NCBI GenBank assembly: GCA_910589415.1
Contig: OU342637.1
Span: 42,066,162 to 42,130,161 of the forward strand
Length of the DNA stretch: 64,000 bases
Direction: 5' to 3'
From: Malachius bipustulatus
Lineage: Eukaryota; Arthropoda; Insecta; Coleoptera; Melyridae
The position numbers and the translations under genes were made by a program. The notes under the pieces were generated by a model. It ran no database searches. It was not told the origin of the DNA and saw nothing but the letters and a program-made list of their open reading frames with translations. This document shows, one piece after another, positions 21,962 to 34,557 of this stretch (positions within the stretch are counted from its first letter, which is position 1; every line of letters begins with the position of its first letter).

Positions 21962-23590
21962 TGAGGACAATAAGTAATTTTTTCGCGTTCTAGAAATTAG
22001 TTAGAAAGTAATGTTTTATTTACAATGTAACATTAGTTAATTATGTTCAGTAAACAAGGTAGCTCATTACTACGACATGCTATTATGTTCTCATTGGATC
22101 AGAATAAAAAATAGAGGATATTAAAACCACGTCTAGAAAAGCTTTTATACTGCAGTTCGTAGCAGTACATGACCTGCTAGAGTAAGAAGTTTTGTGTTAA
22201 TTATTGGTTTGATCCGTTTAGTGACGGCAAACTGAAAGGGATAACTCACTTTGTTACCTTTTATCCCTTACCCTGCAACATCCCTCAGCGCGGACGTATG
22301 TCTCTATTTCTCATTACGCTTCAGGCTCTCTAACAATAATTATTCCAGTAGAAAGCTTCTGGTTCAATACACAAGCTATTCAATATTCATTTGAACTATT
22401 TATATGGCTTGATATGCACTATTGTTCTATTAAACAGTCTGCAATATGCAAGGCAGTCAACTAGATGCTATCAAACTGAATTCTAAATTCTTTAAGTTGA
22501 ATTGAATATTCAACTATTGCGAAGTATACATAGTCTCCCTGGACTAGAAATCCATAAAGATAGGCTTCGCAGTGCAGAAGCGTCAATTATTATCAAAGGT
22601 AATCAGGTTTTATCAAAGATTGAAGCTAGCGGGCAAACAGCGCCATGACGCTCGTTATCTGTGATTATGTAGCTCTTTTACAGCTTCATAAACGAGAGTT
22701 TTAACGAGTTGCTTCTTGTGACAGATTTCGTACTTTGTTATTTACGAAATAAATGCTGTAATAATGTACATCATATTTTGTAAATTTTTTACAATAATAA
22801 CCAGCAAATATGAACACACAATGAATATTTAAGTAGATTGTATCACGAATCTGTGTTGTGTCACGAATCATTCACTTGAGGGATTCATAAATGATACTAA
22901 AATTGAATGAGATATTTATTGTAAGAGTATTAAATCCTTACAGAGCCAAAGTGGAAATTTATTTCCACTCGTTAAAAAAACCTTCTCGGGTATCAATTAA
23001 AGAAATAGTGTATTTTTATGCGTTGATACAATTATAAATCTTTTCACCGTTTCTTAAATTTGCTTTCTGAAATTTTTCATCCTCATATTTTTAATTTGTC
23101 ACCGCAGACAACAACTATGGTAACACTAATATTAGTGTTACTATAGTTGTTGTCTGCTAGTGACAAATTCAGTATGTTGCCGTTGAAAACATGCCCTACA
23201 ATGAATATCGAAACGTTCTGCAATTTTGACCTATTATCTTACTACGTCACCAGCAAACGAATAATAAAATCGCGAATTTTTGGAACAAGAGCCAAAATTT
23301 GGGATACGTTATCATCATTCTAATAATTTGAATAGCAAGTTTTTGTTAGTTTTGGGTAGGCATGCATAGGGCCTACATAGGTTTTTTGCAACGACTTGAT
23401 CGATTACTATCAATCGATAGTAATCAATACTAGACTAATTAATACTTATACAAAAATTTAAGCATTATATAAATTTCAGCTCCCTACACTCATAACTGCG
23501 AACTGAGTCGTGGTGAAAACAATGAGTTTTTGGGAATTTTGAAAAGCAACCTGTACAAATTACCAAACCTTAGTGTTTTTTTTTAACGCA
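21962..23590. other. non-coding interval
   Basis: No gene recognised. About 105 bp at 22985-23095 recur at 61950-62050 (blocks AAATAGTGTATTTTTATGCG and GCTTTCTGAAATTTT), so part is a dispersed repeat. A strong hairpin is listed separately. Confidence 0.45.
23104..23157. repeat. 27-bp-arm hairpin
   Basis: A near-perfect palindrome, GCAGACAACAACTAT... meeting at AATATT, with one mismatch and essentially no loop. It may be a terminal remnant of a fold-back element. Confidence 0.8.
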
Positions 23591-23639
23591 AATTTAAAGT
23601 CCTCCATAAGAGAAAGGCGAAGGTCAGAGGTAAGTACTC

Positions 23640-24017
23640 CATTCCCAGCGATGAGTGCAACCGAAACCTTAGCCAAAAAACAAAGCAAGAAGGGAAGACT
23701 GTGACATCCGAGCCTGGCGCATCCTTACAGGGTGCTACTGGCTCCGGAGTAAGCTACTGTCAAGCCCTGACAGGTTTCAAAATGGCGATGGCAATGGAAA
23801 GTTGCCCCAAACAGCGGCTGGCTCAACACCAGGCAAAACTGGTCCAGCAATCCATCATGGAGCAGGTGATGGGAGTCGGGCCTGGACTGGGACCACAGTT
23901 CAAGGGCACCAGGTTTGAGAAGGGCGTTGTCTTTGTCACCTGCGCCGAATAAAAAAACCCAAGAGGTGGCTGATGGTAAACTTGGTACCGAAGCTGCGGC
24001 CTTGAGATGGAGCAGCA
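23640..24017 (+). pseudogene. non-LTR retrotransposon ORF1 fragment (DUF4780-like)
   Basis: The 83-codon frame (FKMAMAMESCPKQRLAQHQ ... GPQFKGTRFEKGVVFVTCAE) continues after a one-base frameshift with KRWLMVNLVPKLRP and DGAALYT. The order FxGxRxExGxxVVTCAD - WL - VPxLxPWxGAxL is what I recall for DUF4780 domains in ORF1 proteins of insect LINEs. It breaks off where hAT sequence begins. Confidence 0.5.
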
Positions 24018-24029
24018 CTATACGTGTGG

Positions 24030-24290
24030 AAAGTGATTTTAAATGGACATTTTTCAGACGAATTGACAATGGATCCTTTAATAATTCCATCTTTAAAATA
24101 TGCTCCCATTACATCTGTTGATGTAGAACGCAAATTTTCTGAATATAAACACATGTTAAATGATAGAAGACAATCATTTAAAGTGGAAAAATTAGAAAAA
24201 CATTTATTTGTAACGGTAAATAGTAATTTTTTTAGTAGTGATTGGATTATTGTGAACCAAATCTTTTACATGATTTTATATGAATAAAAA
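24030..24290 (+). pseudogene. hAT transposase C-terminal fragment
   Basis: The plus frame gives PSLKYAPITSVDVERKFSEY, then MLNDRRQSFKVEKLEKHLFV, the hAT dimerisation domain. It is better preserved than copy 1 but has only about 60 codons. It corresponds to the region at 7250-7415 on the other strand. Confidence 0.8.
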
Positions 24291-24455
24291 TACAATGATA
24301 CTCGTATGTGCTTAATAAACTTGTTGAAATAAGTTCATTGCATTTTTACTATTTTCCATTAAGTAAACATTTTTGCATATTTTTTGAATATTTTGCATAT
24401 TTTCTGCATATTTTGTTGCATATTTGGTTTAAAAACCAAATACTATTTACAGGGT

Positions 24456-25153
24456 AACAGGGTGTCCCGTATAGTTATGTTCAAAATTTTTCAGCATATA
24501 GTAGGATTAATTTTGAGCCCAAAAAAACCCAAAAGTGACAGGTCTATCTTTATTCGTTACGAAGTTACAGGCCTAAGAAAATTATGACTAGTAAATAACA
24601 AGATTCAACTTTGTAAGCCACACAACGACATTTATTAGTGTTGTGGTTTAGGCTAATAATTTATTGTTATGGTAACGACATGAGTAAACGTCACCGGAAT
24701 AAACATTAGTAGAGGTACCCCTGCTCATACGAAATGGCATTAGGATTCAAATGGATGGGGCACCAGCATATTTCGGAGCACAAGCATATTGGTGTTTGTA
24801 ACTAAATACCAGAGAGAAATTATTATTTGATCGTATTCAGCTAGCTGGTCAAGAGATAGATACGCGAAAAAATACGAGAAAACTGTGACTTTTGCAATAG
24901 GCCTCCGAGCACAAGCTTGTATTCAGCAAGGAAAAGGACATTTTTAACACATGATAAACTAAAGATTTGGTCAATAAAATAAGTTTTATGTGGTTTTCAA
25001 AGTTAAATCTGGTATTTACTAGACATTATTTTCTTAGGCCTCTAACTTCGTAACGAATGCAGATAGACCTGCCACTTTTAGGTTTTTTAGGCTTATAAAT
25101 AAGCCTACTATATGCTGACAAGATTTGAACATAACGATACGGGACACCCTGTA
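24456..25153. mobile_element. TIR element, ACAGGGTGTCCCGTA family
   Basis: About 130 bp at each end are inverted copies (ACAGGGTGTCCCGTA and its partner; block GAAGTTACAGGCCTAAGAAA and its partner). The ~430-bp interior is non-coding. The extra ACAGGGTA just outside the left end is probably a partial second terminus. Confidence 0.7.
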
Positions 25154-25197
25154 TATGCGCATATTTTCGTAATTTTTCTTGCATATAATCCGAGTTA

Positions 25198-26186
25198 TAC
25201 AGGGTTAGAACTATTTAAAGGGCCACTATATAAGGGATATCCTAAACCATTGGAGATACAGGGTCGGTTAAATTAGAGAACAGTTGCGCTATTTTGTGGC
25301 CATCTCGAATCCGTCAAAACATGCAAGATATCTGTGACCGTTCCTGAAATATCCTGAAAAAACTGAAAAATAGAGAAATCTTATTTTTGCCATATCTTTC
25401 TTACAATTGGAAATAAATAAATAATTTTTCGTAGACTTACATAAGCCGTTATGAGCTATTCATCTGACGTTTCAAAAATTTTCAAAGCCGACTAGATCCC
25501 AGTCAACTTTCGTTTTTCTTATGGCTGCCATATTGTTTTTTTATTTCGTTCGTTATGAAAAAAATAATGGAAACCAAAAACTAATAAACTTCAAAAAATA
25601 AATGGAAAAAAATTTTTCTTCTTTTTCTTTTTAAAAAAAAAGAACTTTTTAGACCGAATATTATAGAGAAATTAAAAAACTTATAATGCAAGCAGTATGA
25701 CTTCATATTGATTTATTTCAGCGGAAAATTTTCTGTTTTTCTTTGAAAAAAGAAGAATAAAAATTTTCCAATTTTTTTTTTCTAAAATTTATTAATTTTT
25801 GGTTTCCATTACTTTTTTCTTATCGAACGACATAAAAAAATAATATGGCGGCTATAAGAAAAACGAAAGTTGACTATGAAAACTCTGGGATCTAGTCGGC
25901 TTTGAAAATTTTTGAAACATCAATTGAATAGCTCATAACGGCTTATGTAAGCCTACGAAAAATTATTTATTTGTTTCCAATTGTAAGAAAGATATGGCAA
26001 AAATAAGATTTCTCGATTTTTCAGTTTTTTCAGGATATTTTAGGAACGGCCACAGATATCTTGCATGTTTTGACGGATTCGAGATGGCCAGAAAATAGCG
26101 CAACTTTTCTCTAATTTAACCGACCTCGTATCTTAAATGGTTTAGGATATCCCTGTAGTGGCCCTTTAAATAGTTCTAACCCTGTA
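25198..26186. mobile_element. fold-back MITE, TACAGGGTTAGAAC family
   Basis: The two halves (about 490 bp each) are nearly complete inverted copies meeting around 25650-25700. Ends TACAGGGTTAGAACTATTT and the complement are flanked by TA. It sits at the extreme end of hAT copy 2. No coding capacity. Confidence 0.85.
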
Positions 26187-26424
26187 TAATGTGGCATTCT
26201 ATAGATCCGACATGTGGCTGCGGCAGTTTGATCAGATATTTGGCTAGAAAATATAATATGGCATTGATAATGGGGCGTAGATGCACGTTACGTTTGTGCA
26301 CCTTTGCCAGGAAAAGTCTAGACGTCATGGCTTCTATTGAGTACTGGTTGAATACCTGTCAGTTTTCAACTTAATATAGGATCCAAAATTAAAGACGCCA
26401 ATACAGTAGCATCTAGAAGATTTT

Positions 26425-26653
26425 CAGCCAATATTATAAAGGCTCATTAGGCTAACGGGCAGATTTCTGTGCTCGTTTTTGAAGCATTGACATTGACGTC
26501 AAATTAAATTGTCTTTTATTAAGATTTTTGAAATTACTTTCATGTCAGGAATAGATAAATTCAAAAAATTTCCATTTAGACTCGATACCTTATTCAGAAA
26601 TGGCCACAGAAATCTGCCCGTTAACTTAATGAGTCTTTACTTAATACCCGCTG
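26425..26653. mobile_element. PIF/Harbinger-like MITE, copy 2
   Basis: Same family as 7514-7733. Inverted ends contain ATTATAAAGGCTCATTAGG and CGGGCAGATTTCTGTG. Flanking trinucleotides do not match in this copy. Confidence 0.7.
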
Positions 26654-27692
26654 TGTTTGTTTTTACTAAATATGATGACAATAAGCAAATAATGAATGAT
26701 TGATAAAAATATAATGATCGCGATTTATTAGAAGTTATCTAATTTTTGAATCATTTTAAAAAGCTTGTTTTCAAAATATATCTACTTATTTTGTCTGAGA
26801 ATTGCACAGAGATTTTTGTAAGTATGCAGCAAATATTCAGTAAATTTAAGAAGTGTAGTTTTTCAATAAAAAAATTATCGAGAATTTCTGGTTCATTACC
26901 AATAATTCCTTTCAAAATGTATTAGATGCAGCAAGGCCTAATGAAAGTTCTGATAGTAAGAAGTCTCCTCTTGAAGACAAATACTTATCTGAGTTTGTTT
27001 TCGCCAGTTGAAAATACTGGTCATTGGAAGTTCTGAAGTGGCCCCAAAATAGAGTCAGCGCGTTGATAAGACAGAAGGGCGTTACACTTATAATTCCTCA
27101 CTATATCTTTTGTTTTATCATCTCAAACAAAGAGTCTACGAGTTCAAACCAGTTCTATTTGTCTACCCTCTTAAGGGACCCTATTCTTTATAGCCGTTTC
27201 CAGGTGTTCGCTGCTATTGCAAGAAAAAGCATTCATGTTTCTCTCTGTTCCAGATTTGTAACCTTTAATATTAGATTATGTTTGGATTCTTTGTTTGTGA
27301 AAATGTCACTGACATCTGGTTATCAGTCCACAAATCTAAGTACTTTACTTAGAAATAGACCCCGGGGGTTGAATTTACTCATTATGTTTCGAAAGATATA
27401 AATTTAAAATGGAAAACACGACGCAATATTGTATTCATAAAAAATTTTGCATTCTTACGAGGTCTTACGAGCAGAAATTCATAGGAGAGAAGTCTAATAT
27501 TTTTTCAGCAAATGAAATGACCGTTTAACTAATTCAATAAGTTCAAATCCCAATTATGATTTTCATTTCTTTTAAAGTTGATTTGAAACTTTGCCGCTTC
27601 TAATCTTGCAAAAAAATTCACAGTTTAACTTGTCCAGAAAACTGATGAGTCAAAATCGTTATAGATATACATAGAAAAACTATATAAAAGTA
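26654..27692. other. unassigned interval
   Basis: No gene recognised. Short open pieces at about 26915-27010 (SSDSKKSPLEDKYLSEF) and 27024-27401 look partly protein-like but match no family I know, and no splice structure supports them. Confidence 0.35.
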
Positions 27693-28256
27693 TATACAGG
27701 GTCTTTAATTAAGATAGATAAACAGTCATATCTTGGGAACTATTCGGAACTAGAACTTCAAAATCAATTTTTTTTGGACTAACAACGAGCTTTTTGTGGT
27801 CCTATTTTCTTCCCCCCATTTTAGGTCGGAGTTTTGGATCTAGGGGACTGAAATTTTTTTGTGAGTAAGATATACATAATAAGTGATTGTATCCTATTGC
27901 ATGTGGGCAAAATCGGTCAAGCCGTTTCAAAAAAATGATTTTTTCTTCAATTGCTATTTTGTAACCCCTGTATAAGCAAGAGTTTCGTTTTCGTTGGGCC
28001 ACCCTGTATTTGAGCGAAGCCCAAAAATTGACATTCGTTATAAAGAGAATTCAAGTAGCTTTCAAATGATGTATCACTCGATATCTCTATGACGATAAAT
28101 AAGCAAAGGGGTAGCTACCCCTGTCAAGGAAATGAACTTGAGCAGTTAAATATGTCTCCCTCTCTAACAAAATCGACCTGCTTTGACTTTTTCATGTACA
28201 TCTTTAGTTTTCAAGTTATCAGGCCTGTTAGGTTATCGTTGGGCCACCCTTATGTA
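27693..28256. mobile_element. decayed TIR elements (two overlapping families)
   Basis: TACAGGGTCTTTAATTAAG at 27696 pairs poorly with GGGCCACCCTGTA near 28010. The part at 28010-28256 is a diverged inverted copy of the element at 20218-20620 (shared GGGGTAGCTACCCCT). Boundaries are uncertain. Confidence 0.5.
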
Positions 28257-29639
28257 GTAGAGTGCACTTGCTGATAACAGTCGTATAGAAATAATTTTTG
28301 TTTGCAATAAGGAATTAAAAGCTAAAATCAATTTTAAATGATCCCTCATAATAAAAACTGCCTTAATCCCGAGAAGGCATCAAAAGTGGTCCTGTTGGGG
28401 GTAAAATCTAAGAACCACCCCAAAAATTATTTTTTTAACATTTTAAACTACAATAAAAGCCCCACGCTTTGGCATATTATGTACGAACTGTCAGGTGAAT
28501 AGAAGTAGTTTTTTTTTCTACAACTGCCATTAAAAGTCACATTTTTAACGACAGCTGACAGTGTTAAAAGTGATTGTTTACATGGAAGCGTGCTAAAAAT
28601 ACTTTTAACACTAGTGTTAAAAGTAATTCTATCTACTTTTTCTGTACTTACATTCTCTTTTTAAACTACATTTTCTCATGATGAAATCAGAAAAAATTAT
28701 AGGTGATAAGATTTTCTTTTTAAGAAAACTTTTTATTACTGGCAAACATATTAATAAAAAATAAGTACCTAGTCAAGAATAATTGAAGACAATATTAATT
28801 GTTCAGAAATTGCAATCAATAATAATTATTATGACATCTCTTTTATTTGTATAACCATAGCGTCGGCAACGGTTGCTATGCATAGTACACTACTTGTACT
28901 TATCTGTAATATTTTAAAATGCAATTTGAAGTTGAGTGTCATTCTAAATTCATCAATTTTATTATCAAAATAGAGCAGTTTAACAAAAACCATTGTATGA
29001 TACTCGCCTTAAAAGTGATTTTATTTTGTTCGTGAATTTGTAAAATTCGCTTCCCTCATTTCACAAACCTTTTCGCTCACAAAATAAAACTTCACTTTTA
29101 ACACTAATATCATAAATAGCTATTATATTATTGAAAATTCCCTAATAAATGATAGAGCATACGCTAAAATAATTTTTTTCATCCATTTAATCCATTTCAT
29201 TTTATTTGGTTGTTTCTTTTTCTTATTCAGTATTTCTTTAAGTTGTTTTTTTTTATTTGCTTATTGTGTTATATTTCAGTCTCAAATAACATATGGAGGC
29301 TAGGAAGCTTAAAAATATAGATTATACCCAACATACAGATAGATAGACAAAACAGTGCTTCTATAAGATTTTGGCTTATTCGTACTTGAAAATTCGTATT
29401 TAATACAAGGAAATGTAACCTGTTCGTTGAATTATTTGTAACCATTTGGAAGAGAGCGGTAAGTTTTTAAGAGATTTTATACCTTCAAAGTTTCTTACAA
29501 TTAAAAAATAATTCTCATTATGATGCAGATTTTTTTTTGGCGGACACGGTATAAAATTTTCTAGTTAACTCTTCAAATTAATTGACAATCCCTGTATCGA
29601 TAATAAATTTTTAGAATAATAGCACTGAGACAAAAAACA
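28257..29639. other. non-coding interval with TTTTAACAC palindromes
   Basis: A perfect 24-bp palindrome lies at 28601-28624 (ACTTTTAACACT and its mirror). The same TTAAAAGTGA / TTTTAACAC words recur at about 28555-28580, 29010 and 29090-29105. No gene seen. Confidence 0.45.
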
Positions 29640-29886
29640 GTACTAACAAAACTTTTTTTTAGAAGAGGAAGCATCGGTTTTAACTGCGTAGGTAAGACAC
29701 AGTCGCTCCATTCTGGTAGTTTGGCTTCGAGAACGACCTCATACAGCTACAGACACATTTATAGAGAAATAAATAGTTTTATAAAAGAATACGAACAACC
29801 AAGCCGTGCTGGGATTCGAACCACAGACGTTTGGCAGCGTCAACGGTTTCAGTCAGTGACCTCAACCACTGCGCCACCGCCACCGC
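29640..29886 (-). mobile_element. tRNA-derived SINE
   Basis: The minus strand starts with a tRNA-like head: an A-box-like TGGCGCAGTGG followed about 50 nt later by a perfect B box GGTTCGAATCC, then the acceptor-like GCACGGC. The head lacks a proper anticodon arm, so it is not a functional tRNA. The body runs about 150 bp and ends in an A-rich tail (CTAAAAAAAAGTTTT). AAGTTTT occurs on both sides and may be the TSD. Transcription would be by Pol III (family knowledge). Confidence 0.65.
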
Positions 29887-31112
29887 TATTAAAACTTATT
29901 TTATAAAACTCAATTCTCACTAAATAAAGCGAGTTATTATTTATACTAAACAGCTCAAAATAATACCTGAATTATCATAAATTTTTTTGTTTGATTTCAG
30001 TAAGTGAGACACGTAGGTGAGCGTGGGCAAATTGTTAAGCAGATTTACACGGCTTTGAAGTACATATTATACAAAATATTAGAAAAAAATCGTCAATATG
30101 CTTTTCCTGCACCTCACTTACGGTGTATGTATGTGTGCCAACTGACTACGTTCTTATAGAGACTCGAATCAAAGAGATGGCTGGCTTCATCATTTACTTT
30201 CGCATTCATAATTGGAATCGTCTGCCTTTGATCACACTTCTATTGGTACGTTGATACCTTCAAATTGCAAGGTGTTGATGGAATCCTCGTCCTACGTTTC
30301 TACCTCAGTAACCAAACAGAGTCATTTAATATGATAAAATGATGTAGATGGAAATTTATATTTGAATTCAATATGAACTTCTCAATTTAAAAAAAAACGT
30401 ACCTAGTTACTTTTTCGGAAGACATGGTAATTTTTCGAAAGAACTTTAAATTTAAATTCACAGCAAAGTTGTTTTATTGAACTGATTATTTGGAACTGCA
30501 AAGCCAATAATTTTTACATTTAAGTCAGTAGAATTTGAATTTCTGTAATTCCGTTACCGAAAATAAAAACAATGAAAGGCAAACAATGTCTTGATAGTTA
30601 TGTGAAATCCTGTTTTGCTATGAAGATTGTTTAAATTTGACAGTCATGTTGATTATATTATCTTGGTAACGAAGTCGAGGAAATAATTTTTTTTTTCAAA
30701 TTTACGGTCTTCTCGAACCGCAGACTCGTGTCCGCAGAGTCCAAAAGCCCGGTCTAAAAAAAAAACCTAGAGCGTACTTTTCAATGCATATGATAAGAAA
30801 AACTCACAGTGCCTGCATGGTCTCATTCTGCCGCAACCCTCGGCACCGTGACGATAAATGGGGTGGTAGAACGTAGTTATCTACCTTTTACCTCCTACTT
30901 ATTTTTCATATTCAATCAGCCCAATTACGCCAGGTGGTCCATGAGTTACGTTTCTTGCTACACTTGCAATCATTTACAAAAAAAAAAAAAACTTGAAAAT
31001 CGCAAAACAGCAAACACGATACTATAGTCAGGCGATAATCAAAATGGAAAGAGATATTATTCTGAAATATTCTGAAGATTGCTCGGGATTTTACTCAAAA
31101 AAGAGATCGACA
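29887..31112. other. non-coding interval, nothing recognised
   Basis: A+T-rich sequence with homopolymer runs. Open frames are short and without recognisable domains. Confidence 0.4.
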
Positions 31113-31654
31113 TGTATATTAGTGTGCAGCGTTACATATAGGTAAAAAAAAATTTTTCCTTATTCAAAAAAAGCAATATCCGGCAAAAGTTGGGATTTAC
31201 AGTGTATAAGCAGTAAAGTTTTCCAGATTAAAAAAAAAAAAATTCCCTCCACCCCCGCAACACCCCCGAAATTTTCTTGATTATTTTTTTTTATTTAACA
31301 GGAATTAAAATTTGGGTTTTGATCAGAAGTCACATTTAAAAAAAAAAAAAAAATTCTTTGAATTTCCACCCCCGCCACCAATTTTTTTTTCAAAAATAAA
31401 TCACAGAATTCATTATTGCAATAGACCTTAAATATAAGATTACTATAAATAGAGACTTTTTGTATATTTTCATTTTTCTGTCTGATATCATCTTCCACCC
31501 CCGTCACTGCTATTTTGCGTACCATGCAGTTAACGCAGAAGTACCTAATCTCAGGACGTTGACAAAGAAGTGTTGCGGACGAATGCGGAGGGAGGTATGA
31601 AAATCATGTGCTCCTGATTTTCGTGTTCCGTGCTGCGACTTCCGTTCTGGTGAA

Positions 31655-32960
31655 ACATTGATCAAAAGTCAATCCGAGGATTATATTTTGACGGTCGTAA
31701 GGACTAAGGACCAAACTAGCTCACTTTCTGAAGATTTGAAGCGCCGAACGACTAATGTTGAAGAACACATTGTTTTGATCGGAGAACCGGATTCTTACTA
31801 TCTGGGACACGTGTCACCGATATCGTCCAGTGCTTCAAATATTTTTAAAAGAATTTTAGAATTCATTGATGGCTCTCACCAGTCCTTGAACAATTTGGAA
31901 GTTATTGGTTGCGATGGGACCGTAACTAATACAGGGCATAAAGCTGGCATTATTGTACATTTGGAACAGCATATCAAAGCTCCGGTCCAGTGGTTCATTT
32001 GTCAGCTGCATGCAAATGAACTCCCGCTACGACATTTGATTCAGCACTTAGATGGCAGTGCACAAGGACCAAAAGTTTTGTCAGGAGTAATAGAAAGGCA
32101 CTTCAAAACTGCGAAGAACTTCCTAGAGTTAATTTTGCTGTAATAACTGCTACATTTCCAGATATTTCTGCATAAACTTTAAGCACAAATCAGAGGTATC
32201 TTTTCGATATTTGTCGGCTAGTTTCTACCGGTTTATGTGACGAAGGTTTACTAAAAAGGTAACCTGGAAAATTAGTTCATTCTAGATGGCTTACGACTGC
32301 CAATCGAATTTTACGGCTCTATGTTTCCACCCAAAACCAATCACAAAATCTTCAAATTCTTGCGGAATTCGTTGTGAAGGTTTATGCCCCGATGTGGTTT
32401 GCCATCAAAACTAAATCATCATGTGTTTATGATGCAAAGCATCTGTTTGATACCATTAAATGATCAAGGTTCAAGGTATCTACCACAGAAACTATTACAT
32501 GTCATCGATCCAGTTATCCAAAGAAATGGGTATTTTGGACACCCGGAAAATATGTTATTGGTAATGTTTGCGGACTCCAATAAAGTCATTCGAGAACTGG
32601 CATTTAAACGAATTCTAAAACAGTCACATTCTCAAACAGAACTTCGTCCATTTGTTCTACCCAAATTTAATTTCAGAGAAACTGTAATCTTTTAGAAGAC
32701 TGGCAGGGATTTACTCTTACCGAACCACCTTTGTTGAGAAAGATATCTGAAGACGATCTGCGAGAGATTGTGGAAAATCCATTTGATTCTTTGGTTTTTA
32801 ATAAAATATTGAAGTTCCCATGCTACACCCAAGCAGTAGAAAGGGCAGTAAAGCTTATAACCGAATCTTCCATATTAGTAACTGATTCACAGAAGCGTGA
32901 CGGTGTTATAAGAAACACTATTTTTTCCAGACAGGTTATGCCAAAATTTAATACAAAAAT
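31655..32960 (+). pseudogene. CxxH-class DDE transposase relic
   Basis: Three successive open pieces (31658-32143, 32384-32695 and 32731-32960) are parts of one protein. The first holds VIGCDGTVTNTGHKAG (candidate first catalytic Asp) and WFICQLHANELPLRH, with a C-x2-H motif like that of hAT, KDZ and P-type RNase H-fold transposases. The second and third are helical C-terminal material (LPKFNF, ISEDDLREIVENPF, MPKFNTKI). Stops and frameshifts between pieces make it non-functional. I recall similar multi-copy proteins in other invertebrates. The DDE assignment is inference from motif spacing. Confidence 0.6.
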
Positions 32961-33098
32961 AGTATATTATTTTATACGGAGGGAAAGTGACACTTTTCAT
33001 GGCGCGCTCGTGTTTATCAGCCGAACGAAGTGAGGCTGATAATAGAGAGCAAGCCATGAAAAGTCACTTTTCCTCCAAATAAAATATACTATTTTTTC
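32957..33098. repeat. 50-bp-arm hairpin with a second hairpin in its loop
   Basis: AAAATAGTATATTATTTTAT and GAAAGTGACACTTTTCATGG pair with 33047-33097. The loop carries ATCAGCC...GGCTGAT around GAACGAAGTGA. Its architecture resembles the hairpins at 62828-62975 and 63744-63891. Confidence 0.65.
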
Positions 33099-34116
33099 TT
33101 CAAACGTGGGCAAATTTAAGCAAGAACATCATTTTTAATTGAAGGAAAGCGAATTTTCAAAAGGTTTGGACTGGTATTATAAGTAGGTGAGTATGGAGTA
33201 TGGGCTGCTTCTATAGAAACGCGGCGCTGTCAAATTGACACTGTCATCAACGTCAGTGAACATCGAGAAATTATTATTGAATAAATTATTGAAGAAAAAT
33301 AATAAAATAATAATTATGTAACTAAACTACTAATCATCGCAAAATCAAAATTAAAAACGTTATAAAAGTTTGTAAGTAAGTTATAAAATTAATGATAACA
33401 TCTACCTACCTCTTGCTAGACCCTGCTTGGTCATTTTTTTCATTTTCTGTTAATGATGATGCCAGTCAGTCAGAAGTTGAATGTTAAATGTAGGTCATTG
33501 TAGGTAGGTACCTATAACTGCGTGCACTAATACCTACCTAATAATAAAAATATAAGATGTTGGATTCCTTTATGTACCTAGGTATATGGTTATAATTATT
33601 ATCCTTGTGTTCAATATTCAAATTTCAATACGGAATAATAATTATTTTTGTTTACCTCGCAATAACCCAACTTTTTTTCTGACGTTTGAGCCGACTGAGC
33701 CGAGCACGAGCTCGACTCGACTGAAGCCGACTGTCGAGTCGACCGTCCGGCTTCGGGTATAATTATGACGTTTCACAGAATTACTTCGTTTCGGTGTAGA
33801 TTTTCCAAAGATTATGTTTGATTAATACCAAATTCCTTTTAACCTTATTAGATAATAATAAACTATAGAGAGTTTTCATATCTTAGGTTGAATTTTATTG
33901 ATGAATATACGGGCCTACATTAATAAAATTTCAATAGTTGATTCTTAATACAGGTAGCTATGTGTTTGTATGTTGATGTTGCTATGGCACCACTTTAGCT
34001 CCGGCGGAGGTAAAGTGTTGCTTGGCAACACTTTAGCTCCGGCGGAGGAAAAGTGAAACTTTGAGACCGGCTACTGAGTCGAGTAATGTCTGATTTACTG
34101 ACGTTTGAAGAAAAAA
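33092..34116. mobile_element. candidate TIR insertion inside the 31-34.5 kb transposon
   Basis: TTTTTTCTTCAAACGT at the left is inverted at the right (ACGTTTGAAGAAAAAA). The interior is non-coding. It includes a GACTCGACTGAAGCCGACTG-type repeat cluster (33690-33750) and a duplicated CTTTAGCTCCGGCGGAGG block (33996 and 34029). Confidence 0.5.
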
Positions 34117-34557
34117 GATTTTTTCAATTCTAATAAAGTACTCTATAACAATTTTACATTATATTTTTCCTTGTTTTTAGTGATTTATGATTTAGTGAGC
34201 CTTATTTTGGAATAAATAATTAAAATTTTGGAAAAAGTGTATCGATTATTTTTCTCAAAATTAGGTAGGTACCTATTAATTTTTGTATGTTACTGCGGGA
34301 GTGGAAAACATCTTTGCAACTAAAAAACAAAACAACTGGTGACTTTTGCTCTTGAAATTGGATACATTCTGTCCCATTAGGCATTGAAATTAAAACAAAA
34401 AAAATTAAAAAAAAATTAAAATTTTGCGGGGGTGGAAAAAATTTACTTTTTATTTTTTTTTCTATTATTTTGTTATTCTAACCTAAAATCCCCTCTTTTG
34501 ATCCCCGTTAGAATTTCCAAATAAAAAATTTATTTTAACGCTGCACCCTAATGTATA

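Larger units (their letters stand above)
24030..25196 (+). mobile_element. hAT relic, copy 2
   Basis: Related to the relic at 5108-8251 in opposite orientation: transposase end, the following non-coding stretch, the TTGCATATTTT-rich subterminal region, and a terminus (GCATATAATCCGAG) near 25195. It is split by the fold-back element 24456-25153. The terminal CTCTA and a TSD are not preserved because another element inserted right at the end. Confidence 0.75.
31113..34557 (+). mobile_element. DNA transposon with 6-bp TSD and CxxH-type transposase relic
   Basis: The element (31119-34551) has inverted ends TTAGTGTGCAGCGTTA / TAACGCTGCACCCTAA and is flanked by TGTATA on both sides. The coding remains of a transposase lie at 31655-32960. 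The right half was invaded by another element (about 33092-34116). A homopolymer-rich stretch with CCACCCCCGC motifs lies inside each terminus. The superfamily is not certain: the 6-bp TSD does not match standard hAT (8 bp). Confidence 0.7.

Noticed and set aside
29800..29885. A functional tRNA gene on the minus strand
   Set aside because: A and B boxes are present but the anticodon arm cannot be formed and an A-tailed body follows, so a tRNA-derived SINE is the better call.
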